A DNA stretch of 64,000 nt. Origin: Algihabitans albus. Its GTDB lineage: Bacteria > Pseudomonadota > Alphaproteobacteria > Kiloniellales > DSM-21159. Positions 1 to 8,711 of the stretch are shown here, piece after piece (positions within the stretch are counted from its first letter, which is position 1; every line of letters starts with the position of its first letter). A program made the translations under genes and the position numbers. The stretch spans positions 310,548 to 374,547 of the forward strand of contig NZ_QXNY01000004.1 in NCBI RefSeq assembly GCF_003572205.1, given 5' to 3'. The notes under the pieces were generated by a model that was not told where the DNA came from, searched no databases, and saw only the letters and a program-made list of their open reading frames with translations.

Positions 1-918
1 GACGACCAAGGCGCGCTGCTCCAGGTCTGCGAACAGGCCGAGATCGATGCGGACCCGGACAAGGCGGCGCTCGGCGAGATCCGACTTTGCAACGCGGGCG
101 TCGTTCTGGCCGACGGCCCGGCGCTGTTCGACCTGCTGGCGGGGATCGACAACGACAACGCCAAGGGCGAGTTCTACCTGACCGACATTTACGCCCTGGC
201 GAGGCAGCGGAGCCAGAGAACTGCCGTCCAGGTGGCGTCGGAGGAAGAGGTGATGGGTATCAACGACCGCTGCGAGTTGGCCGAGGCCGAGCGGATCGCC
301 CAGCAACACCTGCGGCGCCGGGCCATGCGCGCAGGCGCCACCCTGATCGGTGCCGAAACGATCTTCTTGTGCGACGACACGCAGCTTGGCCGCGACAGTG
401 TCATCCATCCGCATGTCGTCTTCGGCCCCGGCGTCATCGTCGGGGAGCGTTGCGAGATCAAGTCCTTCAGTCACCTGGAGGGCTGCCGGCTGGCCGCAAA
501 CGCCGTGATCGGTCCTTTCGCACGCCTGCGCCCCGGCACGGAACTCGGCGAAGGCGCCCGGATCGGCAACTTTGTCGAGGTGAAGAATGCCCGCCTTGGC
601 GCCGGCGCCAAGGCCAATCACCTCACCTATCTGGGCGATGCAACGGTCGGCGAAGAGGCAAACATCGGCGCCGGGACCATCACCTGCAATTACGACGGTT
701 TCGGCAAGCACCGGACCGAGATCGGCGCACGCGCCTTCATCGGCTCCAACTCCGCCCTTGTCGCACCCGTCAAGGTCGGCGCGGATGCCATCGTCGGAGC
801 CGGCAGCACCATCGTCGAAGATGTCCCGGACCAATCCCTCGCCGTTACCCGTGGCGCCCAGCGGAAGATCGAGGATGGCGCAAAGCGCTTCCGCGAGCGA
901 CGCAGCAAGAAGGAATAG
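1..918 (+). CDS. glmU: Bifunctional GlmU, C-terminal part (5' end outside window)
   Basis: GlmU acetylates glucosamine-1-phosphate and uridylylates the product to UDP-GlcNAc, the cytoplasmic precursor of peptidoglycan and LPS. The reading frame is open from base 1 and gives 305 residues; the family is about 450 long, so roughly the first third is missing. Visible residues 51-64 hold the NDNAKGEFYLTDIY block of the uridylyltransferase domain. From about residue 95 the protein is a left-handed beta helix with repeated hexapeptides, including the conserved KANHLTYLGD stretch near residue 203 and GAGTITCNYDG just after. It ends in a short basic tail. It lies 6 bases before glmS, so the two enzymes of the same pathway are almost certainly co-transcribed. 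The identification is secure; the N-terminal pyrophosphorylase signature cannot be seen here. Confidence 0.97.
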   Translation, partial: DDQGALLQVCEQAEIDADPDKAALGEIRLCNAGVVLADGPALFDLLAGIDNDNAKGEFYLTDIYALARQRSQRTAVQVASEEEVMGINDRCELAEAERIAQQHLRRRAMRAGATLIGAETIFLCDDTQLGRDSVIHPHVVFGPGVIVGERCEIKSFSHLEGCRLAANAVIGPFARLRPGTELGEGARIGNFVEVKNARLGAGAKANHLTYLGDATVGEEANIGAGTITCNYDGFGKHRTEIGARAFIGSNSALVAPVKVGADAIVGAGSTIVEDVPDQSLAVTRGAQRKIEDGAKRFRERRSKKE

Positions 919-924
919 CAAAAG

Positions 925-2748
925 ATGTGCGGTATCCTGGGAATTCTCGGCAAGGCACCGGTCGCACCGCTTTTGCTCGACGGCCTGAAGCGGCTGGAGT
1001 ACCGCGGTTACGACTCGGCAGGTATTGCCAGCCTCGTCAACGGCGGCATCGCGCGTCGGCGTGCCGAAGGAAAGCTGTCCAATCTCGCAACCCTTCTGGA
1101 GCAGGAGCCGCTGCCCGGCACGGTCGGGATCGGCCACACCCGCTGGGCCACCCATGGCCGTCCGACGGAGCAGAACGCCCATCCGCACAGCAGCGACCGC
1201 GTGGCCGTGGTGCATAACGGCATCATCGAGAACTTTCGCGACCTCAAAGCCGAACTGGAATCCGTGGGTCAGGTCTTCGAAACCGAGACCGACACGGAAG
1301 CTGTCGTCCATCTGATCGATCATCACCTGGCCCAGCAGATGTCGCCGCAGGAGGCCGTCGGTGCGGCCCTGCATCGCCTCGAGGGCGCTTTCGCGCTGGC
1401 CATCGTCTTCGCCGGCCGTCATGACCTGATGATCGGCGCGCGCCGCGGCAGCCCCCTGGCGGTCGGCTTCGGCGACGGCGAGATGTTCCTGGGCTCCGAC
1501 GCCCTCGGCCTGGCGCCGCTGACCGACCGCATCTGTTACCTGGAGGAGGGTGATTGGGCGGTGCTGACCGAAGCGGGTGCCGAGATCTTCGACAGCGACA
1601 ACGCGCCGGTCGATCGGCCGGTCACCCAGACCGCTTTGTCGGGCGCGATGATCGGCAAGGGCCAGTACCGGCACTTCATGCAGAAGGAGATCTTCGAGCA
1701 GCCGGCCGTGATCGGCGACACCCTGCAGGTCTTCGTCAACCCGCAGAGCCGCGCGGTGACCCTGCCCGAACTGCCGTTCGATTTCGCCAAGGTGCCGAGG
1801 GTTACGGTCTCCGCCTGCGGCACCGCCTTCTATGCCGGCATGGTCGCCAAGTACTGGTTCGAACAGATCGCCCGCCTGCCGGTCGAGCTCGATATCGCCA
1901 GCGAGTTCCGCTACCGCGAGGCCCCGCTGCCCGAGGGCGGAGCTTCGCTCTTCATTAGCCAGTCAGGCGAGACCATCGACACCCTGGCCGCTCTACGCTA
2001 CGCCAAAAGCCAGGGCCAGACGATCCTCTCCGTGGTGAATCAGCCAGAAAGCGTGATCGCACGCGAGTCCCACGCGGTCCTGCCGACCCTGGCGGGACCC
2101 GAAATCGGCGTCGCCTCGACAAAGGCCTTCACCACACAGCTGACGGTTCTGGCCTGCCTGACCATCGCGGCGGCCCGCGCACGCGGCGCCATCGATGCAG
2201 AGCGCGAAGCCGAGCTGTCCGCCGCACTGACCGAGGTGCCGGCCCGTTGCGCCGAGGTGCTGAACCATGACGAGGCGATCCAGGCCATCGCCCACGAATT
2301 GGCCGAGGCCCGCGACGTGCTCTACCTGGGCCGCGGTGCGATGTATCCACTCGCGCTGGAGGGAGCCCTGAAGCTCAAGGAAATCAGCTACATCCATGCG
2401 GAGGGCTACGCGGCCGGCGAGATGAAGCACGGGCCGATCGCCTTGATCGACGAAACCGTCCCCGTGATCGTCATGGCCCCCAGCGGGCCTCTGTTCGAAA
2501 AGACGGTCAGCAATCTCTCCGAGGTTTCGGCACGGGGCGGCTGGGTGATCCTGATCACCGATCCCGAAGGCGCTGAACGGGCCGGCGCGCAAGCCGCGCA
2601 CGTGATCGAAGTGCCGCGCGTCGACTCGCTTGTGGCACCGCTGCTCTATGCCATCCCGGCTCAACTGCTCGCCTATCACACCGCCGTCGTGAAAGGAACC
2701 GATGTCGACCAGCCGCGAAACCTCGCCAAGTCGGTGACCGTGGAGTGA
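925..2748 (+). CDS. glmS: Glutamine-fructose-6-phosphate aminotransferase (isomerising)
   Basis: GlmS converts fructose-6-phosphate and glutamine to glucosamine-6-phosphate, the entry step to UDP-GlcNAc. The 607-residue product has normal family length. It starts MCGILGILG, where Cys2 becomes the N-terminal nucleophile of the glutaminase domain after Met removal. HTRWATHG lies near residue 73. Two SIS sugar-phosphate isomerase domains follow (about 290-420 and 455-600) with the SQSGET loop, and the C-terminus is the typical KSVTVE. It lies 6 bases after glmU, and its TGA stop overlaps the GTG start of the next gene. I saw no glmS ribozyme-like leader, which would not be expected in this position. 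Confidence 0.98.
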   Translation: MCGILGILGKAPVAPLLLDGLKRLEYRGYDSAGIASLVNGGIARRRAEGKLSNLATLLEQEPLPGTVGIGHTRWATHGRPTEQNAHPHSSDRVAVVHNGIIENFRDLKAELESVGQVFETETDTEAVVHLIDHHLAQQMSPQEAVGAALHRLEGAFALAIVFAGRHDLMIGARRGSPLAVGFGDGEMFLGSDALGLAPLTDRICYLEEGDWAVLTEAGAEIFDSDNAPVDRPVTQTALSGAMIGKGQYRHFMQKEIFEQPAVIGDTLQVFVNPQSRAVTLPELPFDFAKVPRVTVSACGTAFYAGMVAKYWFEQIARLPVELDIASEFRYREAPLPEGGASLFISQSGETIDTLAALRYAKSQGQTILSVVNQPESVIARESHAVLPTLAGPEIGVASTKAFTTQLTVLACLTIAAARARGAIDAEREAELSAALTEVPARCAEVLNHDEAIQAIAHELAEARDVLYLGRGAMYPLALEGALKLKEISYIHAEGYAAGEMKHGPIALIDETVPVIVMAPSGPLFEKTVSNLSEVSARGGWVILITDPEGAERAGAQAAHVIEVPRVDSLVAPLLYAIPAQLLAYHTAVVKGTDVDQPRNLAKSVTVE

Positions 2749-3251
2749 GCCTCAGGCCGCAGTCCGCGCGGCTGGAGGTTGTCCGGGCCGACTACAACGA
2801 TCCGCAGCACGCCGCGAAGCTCGTCGATCTGCTCGATGCCTATGCGTGCGATCCCATGGGCGGTGGCCGGCCCTTGCCTGCCGAGGTTCGCGCCAGGCTC
2901 GTTCCGGAACTGGCTGCGCGCCCGCAGTGTTTCAGCCTGATCGGCTATGCCGACGGAACCGCCGCCGGACTGGCCAACTGCGTCGAAGGATTTTCCACCT
3001 TCGCAGCAAAACCGCTGATCAACATTCACGATATCGCGGTCCTGCCCGCTTTCCGCGGCCGCGGACTCGCACGGGCTTTGCTCGCCGAGGTCGAAGCAAT
3101 CGCCCGCCACCGCGGCGCCTGCAAGCTGACCCTGGAAGTCCTCGAAGGAAACGGGCCCGCGACGGCGGCCTACCGGAGGTTCGGTTTCGCCGGCTACGCT
3201 CTCGACCCCTCCCAAGGCCGGGCCGAGTTCTGGGAGAAGCCACTGGCCTAG
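2745..3251 (+). CDS. GNAT-family N-acetyltransferase
   Basis: A 168-residue protein of the GNAT fold, which moves the acetyl group of acetyl-CoA onto an amine. The acetyl-CoA motif is at about residues 92-115 (DIAVLPAFRGRGLARALL, with the RGRGLA loop), followed by the motif B region with NGPATAAYRRFGF. The GTG start overlaps the glmS stop as GTGA, so translation is probably coupled to glmS. The substrate cannot be deduced. Linkage to glmU-glmS does not make it an amino-sugar acetyltransferase, since GlmU already carries that activity. Confidence 0.9.
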   Translation: MSLRPQSARLEVVRADYNDPQHAAKLVDLLDAYACDPMGGGRPLPAEVRARLVPELAARPQCFSLIGYADGTAAGLANCVEGFSTFAAKPLINIHDIAVLPAFRGRGLARALLAEVEAIARHRGACKLTLEVLEGNGPATAAYRRFGFAGYALDPSQGRAEFWEKPLA

Positions 3252-3397
3252 GGCCAGCCGCTTCCGTCGCGGCATCATTGGAGGCATCACAAGAGCTGTT
3301 CGAGAAGAACGGGCGGTGTTGCTGGCCTTCGGGGCGCCCGGCTTGCTAGCTTGCGGCCCGAAACACCTTTATCGGGCTGATCCGGAAGGAATTCCCC

Positions 3398-3997
3398 ATG
3401 TCCCAGCCGCAAACCCTGCTGTCCATGGCCGGAGCGCCCGCGACGCCGCCGGCGTTGGCCGTGTCGGCCGTGGTGATGATCGATGCTCAGCGCGAATATG
3501 TCGACGGGCGACTGCCTTTGCCGGGTGTCGCGGCGGCGCTGGATGAAGGCAGCCGTCTGCTCGGCGCCGCGCGACAGGCGGGCCGACCGGTGATTCACGT
3601 GCGCCACAAGGGCCGCGCCGGAGGCCTGTTCGATCCGGAAACGACGGCTTATGCCATTGCCGAGCCGGTCTTTCCCGTGGGAGACGAGCCGGTGGTGACC
3701 AAGGCTCTGCCAAACAGTTTTGCCGGTACCGAACTCGCCGAGCTGCTGGCGGGTCTGAAGATCGAAAACCTTTTGATCGCCGGGTTCATGACCCACATGT
3801 GCGTCAGCTCGACCGTCCGCGCGGCCACCGACCTGGGCTATCGCGCGGCCGTGATCGCCGGCGCCTGCGCCACCCGCGACCTACCCGACGGGCAAGGCGG
3901 AGTCGTACCAGCCGATCAGTTGCAGCGGGCCGAGCTGGCGGCGTTGTCCGACCGCTTCGCCGTCGTCGTCGAACGCGCGGAAGAGATTCCAGCCTAG
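3398..3997 (+). CDS. Isochorismatase-family cysteine hydrolase
   Basis: A 199-residue alpha/beta hydrolase of the isochorismatase/nicotinamidase superfamily, acting on small amides or carbamoyl-type substrates in the cytoplasm. The catalytic Asp is in MIDAQREY, the Lys in VTKALPNSF, and the nucleophilic Cys in GFMTHMCVSSTVRAA, so the triad is complete. AGG-like bases about 9 nt before the ATG form a ribosome binding site. It is followed by a GabD-type dehydrogenase but has its own terminator-like inverted repeat, so the two may be separate units. The specific substrate is unknown; it lacks an obvious nicotinamidase metal-binding DXH signature. Confidence 0.88.
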   Translation: MSQPQTLLSMAGAPATPPALAVSAVVMIDAQREYVDGRLPLPGVAAALDEGSRLLGAARQAGRPVIHVRHKGRAGGLFDPETTAYAIAEPVFPVGDEPVVTKALPNSFAGTELAELLAGLKIENLLIAGFMTHMCVSSTVRAATDLGYRAAVIAGACATRDLPDGQGGVVPADQLQRAELAALSDRFAVVVERAEEIPA

Positions 3998-4006
3998 CTG
4001 GAGAGC

Positions 4007-4038
4007 GCGCCGGCCCGTGGTCTTTGGCAGGCCGGCGC
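4007..4038 (+). terminator. 9-bp inverted repeat after the isochorismatase gene
   Basis: GCGCCGGCC (4007-4015) and GGCCGGCGC (4030-4038) form a perfect 9-bp stem with a 14-base loop, starting 9 bases after the stop codon. There is no T-run on the 3' side, so it is not a classic intrinsic terminator. The loop holds the -35 hexamer of the putative promoter for the next gene, so the repeat could equally be an operator. Confidence 0.4.
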
Positions 4039-4052
4039 ACTGCGCCTATAGT
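4024..4052 (+). promoter_or_regulatory. Sigma-70 type promoter of the GabD-type gene
   Basis: TTGGCA (4024-4029) and TATAGT (4047-4052) are separated by exactly 17 bases and lie 58 bases upstream of the ATG, directly before a good ribosome binding site (GGGAGGAA). This is the best housekeeping-type promoter I found in the window. Confidence 0.6.
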
Positions 4053-4109
4053 CGGCTCAGAGCGCGTCGCGCCTGAGCAATCGAAAGAAATGAAAAGGGA
4101 GGAACGGCC

Positions 4110-5597
4110 ATGAGCCTGTCCGTGAAGATCGAACCCGTCGGCGCCCCGCAGCTCTCCGACCACAGTCTGTTTCGCCAGCAATGCTACGTGAACGGAGCCT
4201 GGATCGACGCGGATAGCGGCCAGGCCGTCGAGGTTACCAACCCCGCCACCGGCGAAGCGCTGGGTCAGATCCCCAAGATGGGTGCCGCCGAGACCCGTCG
4301 GGCGATCGAGGCGGCGGAAGCCGCCTGGCCGGAATGGCGTGCCAAGACCGCGAAGGAGCGCGCGCAGATCCTCCGCCGCTGGTTCGATCTGATGATGGAG
4401 AATCAAGAGGATCTGGCGATCCTCATGACCATGGAGCAGGGCAAACCACTGACCGAATCCCGCGGCGAGATCGCCTATGGCGCTAGCTTCGTGGAGTGGT
4501 TCGCCGAGGAAGCCAAACGCATCTACGGGGACGTGATCCCGGGGCACCAGCCCGACAAACGGATCGTGGTGCTGAAACAGCCGGTCGGCGTCGTGGCGGC
4601 CATTACGCCATGGAACTTCCCCAACGCGATGATCACGCGTAAGGCCGCGCCGGCTCTGGCGGCCGGCTGCCCGATCGTACTCAAACCGGCCACCCAGACA
4701 CCTTTCTCCGCGTTGGCACTGGCTGAGCTGGCTGAGCGCGCCGGTCTGCCGAAGGGCGTCTTCTCGGTCGTCACCGGCAGCGCGAAGGAGATCGGCGGTG
4801 AGATGACCGGCAACCCGATCGTGCGCAAGGTTACCTTCACCGGCTCGACCGAAGTCGGCAAGCTTCTGATGAAGCAGTCGGCCGAGACCGTGAAGAAGGT
4901 TTCCATGGAACTGGGCGGCAATGCGCCCTTCCTGGTGTTCGACGACGCCGACCTGGATGCGGCCGTCGAAGGCGCGATGATGTCGAAGTTCCGCAACACC
5001 GGACAGACCTGCGTCTGCGCCAACCGCATCTACGTGCAAGAGGGCGTCTACGACGCCTTCGCGGCCAAGCTGGCCGAGCGGGTCCGGGACCTGAAAGTCG
5101 GCTACGGCCTGGACGAGGGCGTCAGTCAAGGGCCGCTGATCGACGTCGCCGCCATCGAGAAGGTCGAAGAGCATGTCGCGGACGCGACCGGCAAAGGCGC
5201 GAAGATCTCGGTTGGCGGCCAACGGCACGACCTCGGCGGCACCTTCTTCCAACCCACCTTGCTGACAGACGTGACCAGCGAGATGAAGATCGCCACCGAG
5301 GAGACCTTCGGGCCGGTCGCACCGCTCTTCCGTTTCACGACGGAGAAGGAAGGCATCGCTCTGGCCAACGACACGGAGTTCGGTCTGGCCAGCTACTTCT
5401 ACGCACGCGACCTCAGCCGTATCTGGCGGGTCGGCGAAGGCCTGGAAAGCGGCATCGTCGGCATCAACACCGGCATCATCTCCACCGAGGTGGCGCCCTT
5501 CGGCGGCGTGAAAGAGTCCGGGGTCGGCCGCGAGGGCTCCAAGTACGGCATCGAGGATTACCTCGAGATCAAGTACATGTGCATCGGCGGCGTATAG
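4110..5597 (+). CDS. gabD: NAD(P)-dependent succinate-semialdehyde dehydrogenase
   Basis: Oxidises succinate semialdehyde to succinate, the last step of GABA catabolism, in the cytoplasm. The 495-residue protein has usual length and all aldehyde dehydrogenase landmarks: the PWNFPNAMITRK cofactor region near residue 166, the FTGSTEVGK loop, catalytic Glu267 in MELGGNAPF and nucleophile Cys301 in GQTCVCANR. The double cysteine pattern CVCANR and the overall sequence match the GabD subgroup rather than general aldehyde dehydrogenases. No GABA transaminase is beside it. A GGGAGGAACGGCC stretch places the start at 4110. Specificity for succinate semialdehyde is inferred from subgroup resemblance; glutarate semialdehyde is an alternative. 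Confidence 0.9.
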   Translation: MSLSVKIEPVGAPQLSDHSLFRQQCYVNGAWIDADSGQAVEVTNPATGEALGQIPKMGAAETRRAIEAAEAAWPEWRAKTAKERAQILRRWFDLMMENQEDLAILMTMEQGKPLTESRGEIAYGASFVEWFAEEAKRIYGDVIPGHQPDKRIVVLKQPVGVVAAITPWNFPNAMITRKAAPALAAGCPIVLKPATQTPFSALALAELAERAGLPKGVFSVVTGSAKEIGGEMTGNPIVRKVTFTGSTEVGKLLMKQSAETVKKVSMELGGNAPFLVFDDADLDAAVEGAMMSKFRNTGQTCVCANRIYVQEGVYDAFAAKLAERVRDLKVGYGLDEGVSQGPLIDVAAIEKVEEHVADATGKGAKISVGGQRHDLGGTFFQPTLLTDVTSEMKIATEETFGPVAPLFRFTTEKEGIALANDTEFGLASYFYARDLSRIWRVGEGLESGIVGINTGIISTEVAPFGGVKESGVGREGSKYGIEDYLEIKYMCIGGV

Positions 5598-5616
5598 GCG
5601 CCCACCGAAGCTGGGC

Positions 5617-6909
5617 ATGGCCGCAGAGATGCACCGTCAGACCAGCCTCGATCGCCAGGCCGAGATCGCGGTGGTCCTGAAGGGGTATCCGCGGCTGTCG
5701 GAGACCTTCATCGCGCAAGAACTCCTGGCGCTGGAGCGGGCAGGGTTGAAGCTGCGGCTCTGGTCGTTGCGTCACCCTACCGACACGGCGGTCCATCCGG
5801 TGCATCGGGAGATCGCAGCGCCGGTGACCTACCTGCCGGAGTACCTCCGTCGGGAGCCGTGGCGGGTCCTGCGCGGCTGGTGGCAGGCGCGCCGACGGCC
5901 AGGTTACCGCGCTGCGCGCCAGGCCTTTCTGCGCGACCTGGGGCGGGATCTCACACCCAACCGGCTGCGCCGCTTCGGCCAAGCCTGTGTCTTGGCGGCC
6001 GAGCTGCCGGAGAGCACCGGCTGGCTCTACGCCCATTTCCTGCACACCCCAGGCTCCGTCGCCCGCTACGCGGCGCTGCTGCGCGGCCTGCCCTGGTCGG
6101 TGTCCGCCCATGCGCGCGATATCTGGACCATCCCCGAGTGGGAGAAGACGGAAAAGCTGGCAGAGGCAGCCTGGACGGTGACCTGTACCGCAGTCGGAGC
6201 GGCACACCTGGCAAGCTTGACCGAGGAGCCGGACAAGGTCGAGCTGCTCTACCACGGGCTCGACTTCGCACGCTTTGCCGACCCACCGGTTCGATCCGAT
6301 ACCCACGATGGAACCGCGCCGGTAGGCCTGCTCTCCGTCGGCAGAGCCGTCGAAAAGAAGGGGTACGAGGACCTGCTGGCCGCGCTCGCGCTCCTGCCAC
6401 CGGACCTCGACTGGCACTTGACCCATATCGGCGGCGGCGCGCTGTCCAAACAGCTTAGGGCACGGGCCGCCGAATTGGGCCTGAGCGCGCGGATCTCATG
6501 GCTCGGCGCTCAACCGCAGGAGCGGGTGTTGGAGGCCTATCGCGCTGCCGACCTCTTCATTCTCGCCAGCAGGATCGCCGAAGACGGCGACCGCGACGGC
6601 CTGCCCAACGTCCTGATGGAAGCCCAGAGCCAGGCTCTCTGCTGCCTCTCGACCTCGATCTCGGCGATCCCCGAGCTGATCCGCGATGGAGAGACCGGCC
6701 TTCTGGTACCGCCCCAAGACCCCGGCGCCCTGGCCGACGCGCTGGACCGGCTGATACGCGACCCGGCGCTGCGGCTTCGCCTCGGCGAGGCCGGCTACCG
6801 GCGAGTGCGCAGCGATTTCGCCATGGCCGGCGGCATCTCCCAGCTGCTTTTCCGTTTCGGAGGCGGAAAGACGTGCAGGCCGGACCGCGGCACCGCAGCG
6901 GCTCAGTAG
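5617..6909 (+). CDS. GT4-type glycosyltransferase (colanic-acid/EPS-like)
   Basis: A 430-residue GT-B glycosyltransferase that transfers a sugar from a nucleotide donor, probably in exopolysaccharide or glycolipid synthesis. The N-terminal GYPRLSETFIAQEL is the hallmark of the WcaL-like exopolysaccharide subgroup. The C-terminal donor domain (about 225-400) has SVGRAVEKKGYEDLL, then the acidic E-x7-E type region around LPNVLMEAQSQALCCLST. No membrane helix is apparent. The start at 5617 has only a weak ribosome site; a Met four codons later is possible. It begins 20 bases after the gabD-type gene and is the first of three glycosyltransferases in this 5-kb stretch. Acceptor and donor are unknown. 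Confidence 0.88.
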   Translation: MAAEMHRQTSLDRQAEIAVVLKGYPRLSETFIAQELLALERAGLKLRLWSLRHPTDTAVHPVHREIAAPVTYLPEYLRREPWRVLRGWWQARRRPGYRAARQAFLRDLGRDLTPNRLRRFGQACVLAAELPESTGWLYAHFLHTPGSVARYAALLRGLPWSVSAHARDIWTIPEWEKTEKLAEAAWTVTCTAVGAAHLASLTEEPDKVELLYHGLDFARFADPPVRSDTHDGTAPVGLLSVGRAVEKKGYEDLLAALALLPPDLDWHLTHIGGGALSKQLRARAAELGLSARISWLGAQPQERVLEAYRAADLFILASRIAEDGDRDGLPNVLMEAQSQALCCLSTSISAIPELIRDGETGLLVPPQDPGALADALDRLIRDPALRLRLGEAGYRRVRSDFAMAGGISQLLFRFGGGKTCRPDRGTAAAQ

Positions 6910-6930
6910 AACGGCCCATGGATCCGACGA

Positions 6931-7545
6931 TCATGTCGCGGCAAGCAGACCGAGCTCGATCAGCTTCGCTCGAACGTCGGCGACTCCTTCGACGCGATAG
7001 GCACGCATCCCGGTCGCCAGCGCACCCGCCACGTTTTCCGCACCATCGTCGAAGAAGACGATCTCCGCTGCTGCACAGTTCAGCCGGTCCGCTACGGATG
7101 TGTAAATCTGAGGATCGGGTTTGATCATCCTCAAGAGATGAGACGCATAGTGTTGGTCGAGCGCGGCCCGCAGACCGTAGCCATCCAGAAGGTCTTCCCA
7201 ATGGATTTCATTGGTGTTGCTGAGACAGGCCAAGGTGAAGTGAGGACGAAGGCGGTTCAGCAGGTCGTGTGCGCCCTCGAGCGGCCCTCTGTTCCAAGAG
7301 CGAAACAGCGCAAGAAACGCATCAGCTTCGAAGGCGAGACCCCACTCGGCCAGAAAACATTCCGAGAAGGCCGCCGGCGACAACTCGCCGCGCTCGAAGC
7401 TCCGAATCGCCTCGGACGCGATCCATCGCTGACGGACCTCCACCGGAGTCGGTCGCGGATCCAACAACGCCTCGATCTCACGCAAACCGGCGAAATCGAT
7501 CAAGACGCCGCCGAGATCGAAGAGGATGGCCTTCGTCGCTGCCAT
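6931..7545 (-). CDS. HAD-superfamily IA hydrolase
   Basis: A 204-residue phosphatase-like protein. Motif I is ILFDLGGVLIDF (Asp10 is the expected nucleophile; the second Asp of DxD is Gly, as in the YihX-like DLGGVL branch). Motif II is ACLSNTN, motif III includes the Lys of MIKPDPQIY, and motif IV is VFFDD. A helical cap domain lies at about residues 18-85. It is read opposite to the glycosyltransferases on either side, with its start codon only 32 bases from the start of the divergent glycosyltransferase gene, so the two share a promoter region. A role in dephosphorylating a sugar phosphate for the surrounding cluster is possible but only contextual. Confidence 0.87.
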   Translation of the reverse strand: MAATKAILFDLGGVLIDFAGLREIEALLDPRPTPVEVRQRWIASEAIRSFERGELSPAAFSECFLAEWGLAFEADAFLALFRSWNRGPLEGAHDLLNRLRPHFTLACLSNTNEIHWEDLLDGYGLRAALDQHYASHLLRMIKPDPQIYTSVADRLNCAAAEIVFFDDGAENVAGALATGMRAYRVEGVADVRAKLIELGLLAAT

Positions 7546-7577
7546 GTTCGGTGGTTTCCGTCAGCCCGGGTCGGATC

Positions 7578-8711
7578 GTGAAGGTCGCATTCTATGCTCC
7601 GATGAAGCCACCGGACCACCCGGTGCCGTCCGGCGATCGTGCCATGGCGCGGCTGCTGATGCGGGCGCTGGAGTCGGCCGGGCATGAGGTGACCTTGGCC
7701 TGCCGTCTGCGCAGCCGCGAGCCGGCCGGGGACCTTCGGCGGCAGGCAAGGCTCCAGGCTCTCGGTGCCAAGCTGGCGCACCGTTATGCAACGCGGCATC
7801 GGGGGGCGACGCGACCGGATCTCTGGTTCACCTATCATCTCTACTACAAGGCACCCGACTGGGTCGGTCCGCTCGCGAGCCGGTTGCTCGGGATCCCCTA
7901 TGTCGTCGCCGAGGCCTCGGTGGCGCCAAAACGGGCCGGTGGAGCCTGGGATCGCAGTCACCGTGCGGTGCTGGCTGCCCTGGATCAGGCAGCGCTGATC
8001 CTGCCCGTGACCGCACGCAACGCGGCATGCCTCCCACATTCGCAGCGGCATCGCGACCTTCCGCCCTTTCTGGAGGCACCCCCCGATCCACCCCTGGCCG
8101 ACCTCCACGCCTTGCGCGACGAGCTCGATTTGGGGCGGGGCGATTTGGGGACGACGCCGCTTCTGATAACCGCGGCCATGATGCGCCCCGGCGCCAAGTT
8201 GGCCTCCTATCGCTTGCTGGCCGAAGCTCTGCGGCGGATTCCCGGGCGTCCCTGGACTCTGATTGTCTTGGGTGACGGTCCGGCACGACCCGACGTCGAG
8301 GCGGCCTTCGCACCGCTTGGAGCACGCGTGCGGTTCCTCGGAGAGATCGCCGCGAACCGCTTGCCGCTATACCTGCGGCTGGCCACCCTCTATCTCTGGC
8401 CGGCGGTGGAGGAGGCCTATGGAATGGCCATTCTGGAAGCCATGGCCGCAGGCCTGCCCGCTGTCGCAGGCGACGAAGGCGGCGTCGCGACGCTGATCGA
8501 AAACGACCGGACCGGACTGCTGGCAAGGCCCCGCGATGCCGCCAGTTTCGCAAACTGCATTCTGCGGTTGCTGGACGATCGCGATCATCGGACACGGCTG
8601 GGCGAAGCCGCACGTCGAAAGGTCGCGCGACGGCACTCGCTCGCGGCCGCGGCGGACGGCCTTGACGCGATCCTGCGGGAAGCCGTCCGGACCGGGATCG
8701 AACGACCATGA
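7578..8711 (+). CDS. GT4-type glycosyltransferase
   Basis: A 377-residue GT-B enzyme. The frame is open further upstream, but the first residues of the fold (VKVAFYAPMKPPDHP, beta strand 1) begin at a GTG at 7578, which I take as the start; the next ATG is 8 codons on. The acceptor domain is followed by a donor domain with VLGDGPARPD, the WPAVEEAYGMAILEAMAAGLP segment containing the E-x7-E signature, and GLLARPRD. It overlaps the next gene by ATGA, which makes phosphatase and glycosyltransferase a translationally coupled pair. Family membership is clear; the sugar and acceptor are not. Confidence 0.87.
   Translation: MKVAFYAPMKPPDHPVPSGDRAMARLLMRALESAGHEVTLACRLRSREPAGDLRRQARLQALGAKLAHRYATRHRGATRPDLWFTYHLYYKAPDWVGPLASRLLGIPYVVAEASVAPKRAGGAWDRSHRAVLAALDQAALILPVTARNAACLPHSQRHRDLPPFLEAPPDPPLADLHALRDELDLGRGDLGTTPLLITAAMMRPGAKLASYRLLAEALRRIPGRPWTLIVLGDGPARPDVEAAFAPLGARVRFLGEIAANRLPLYLRLATLYLWPAVEEAYGMAILEAMAAGLPAVAGDEGGVATLIENDRTGLLARPRDAASFANCILRLLDDRDHRTRLGEAARRKVARRHSLAAAADGLDAILREAVRTGIERP

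Noticed and set aside
3804-5618. 604-codon open frame on the minus strand
   Set aside because: Antisense to the gabD-like gene and the isochorismatase gene, both with complete catalytic motifs; the minus frame is open only because of GC-rich codon bias.
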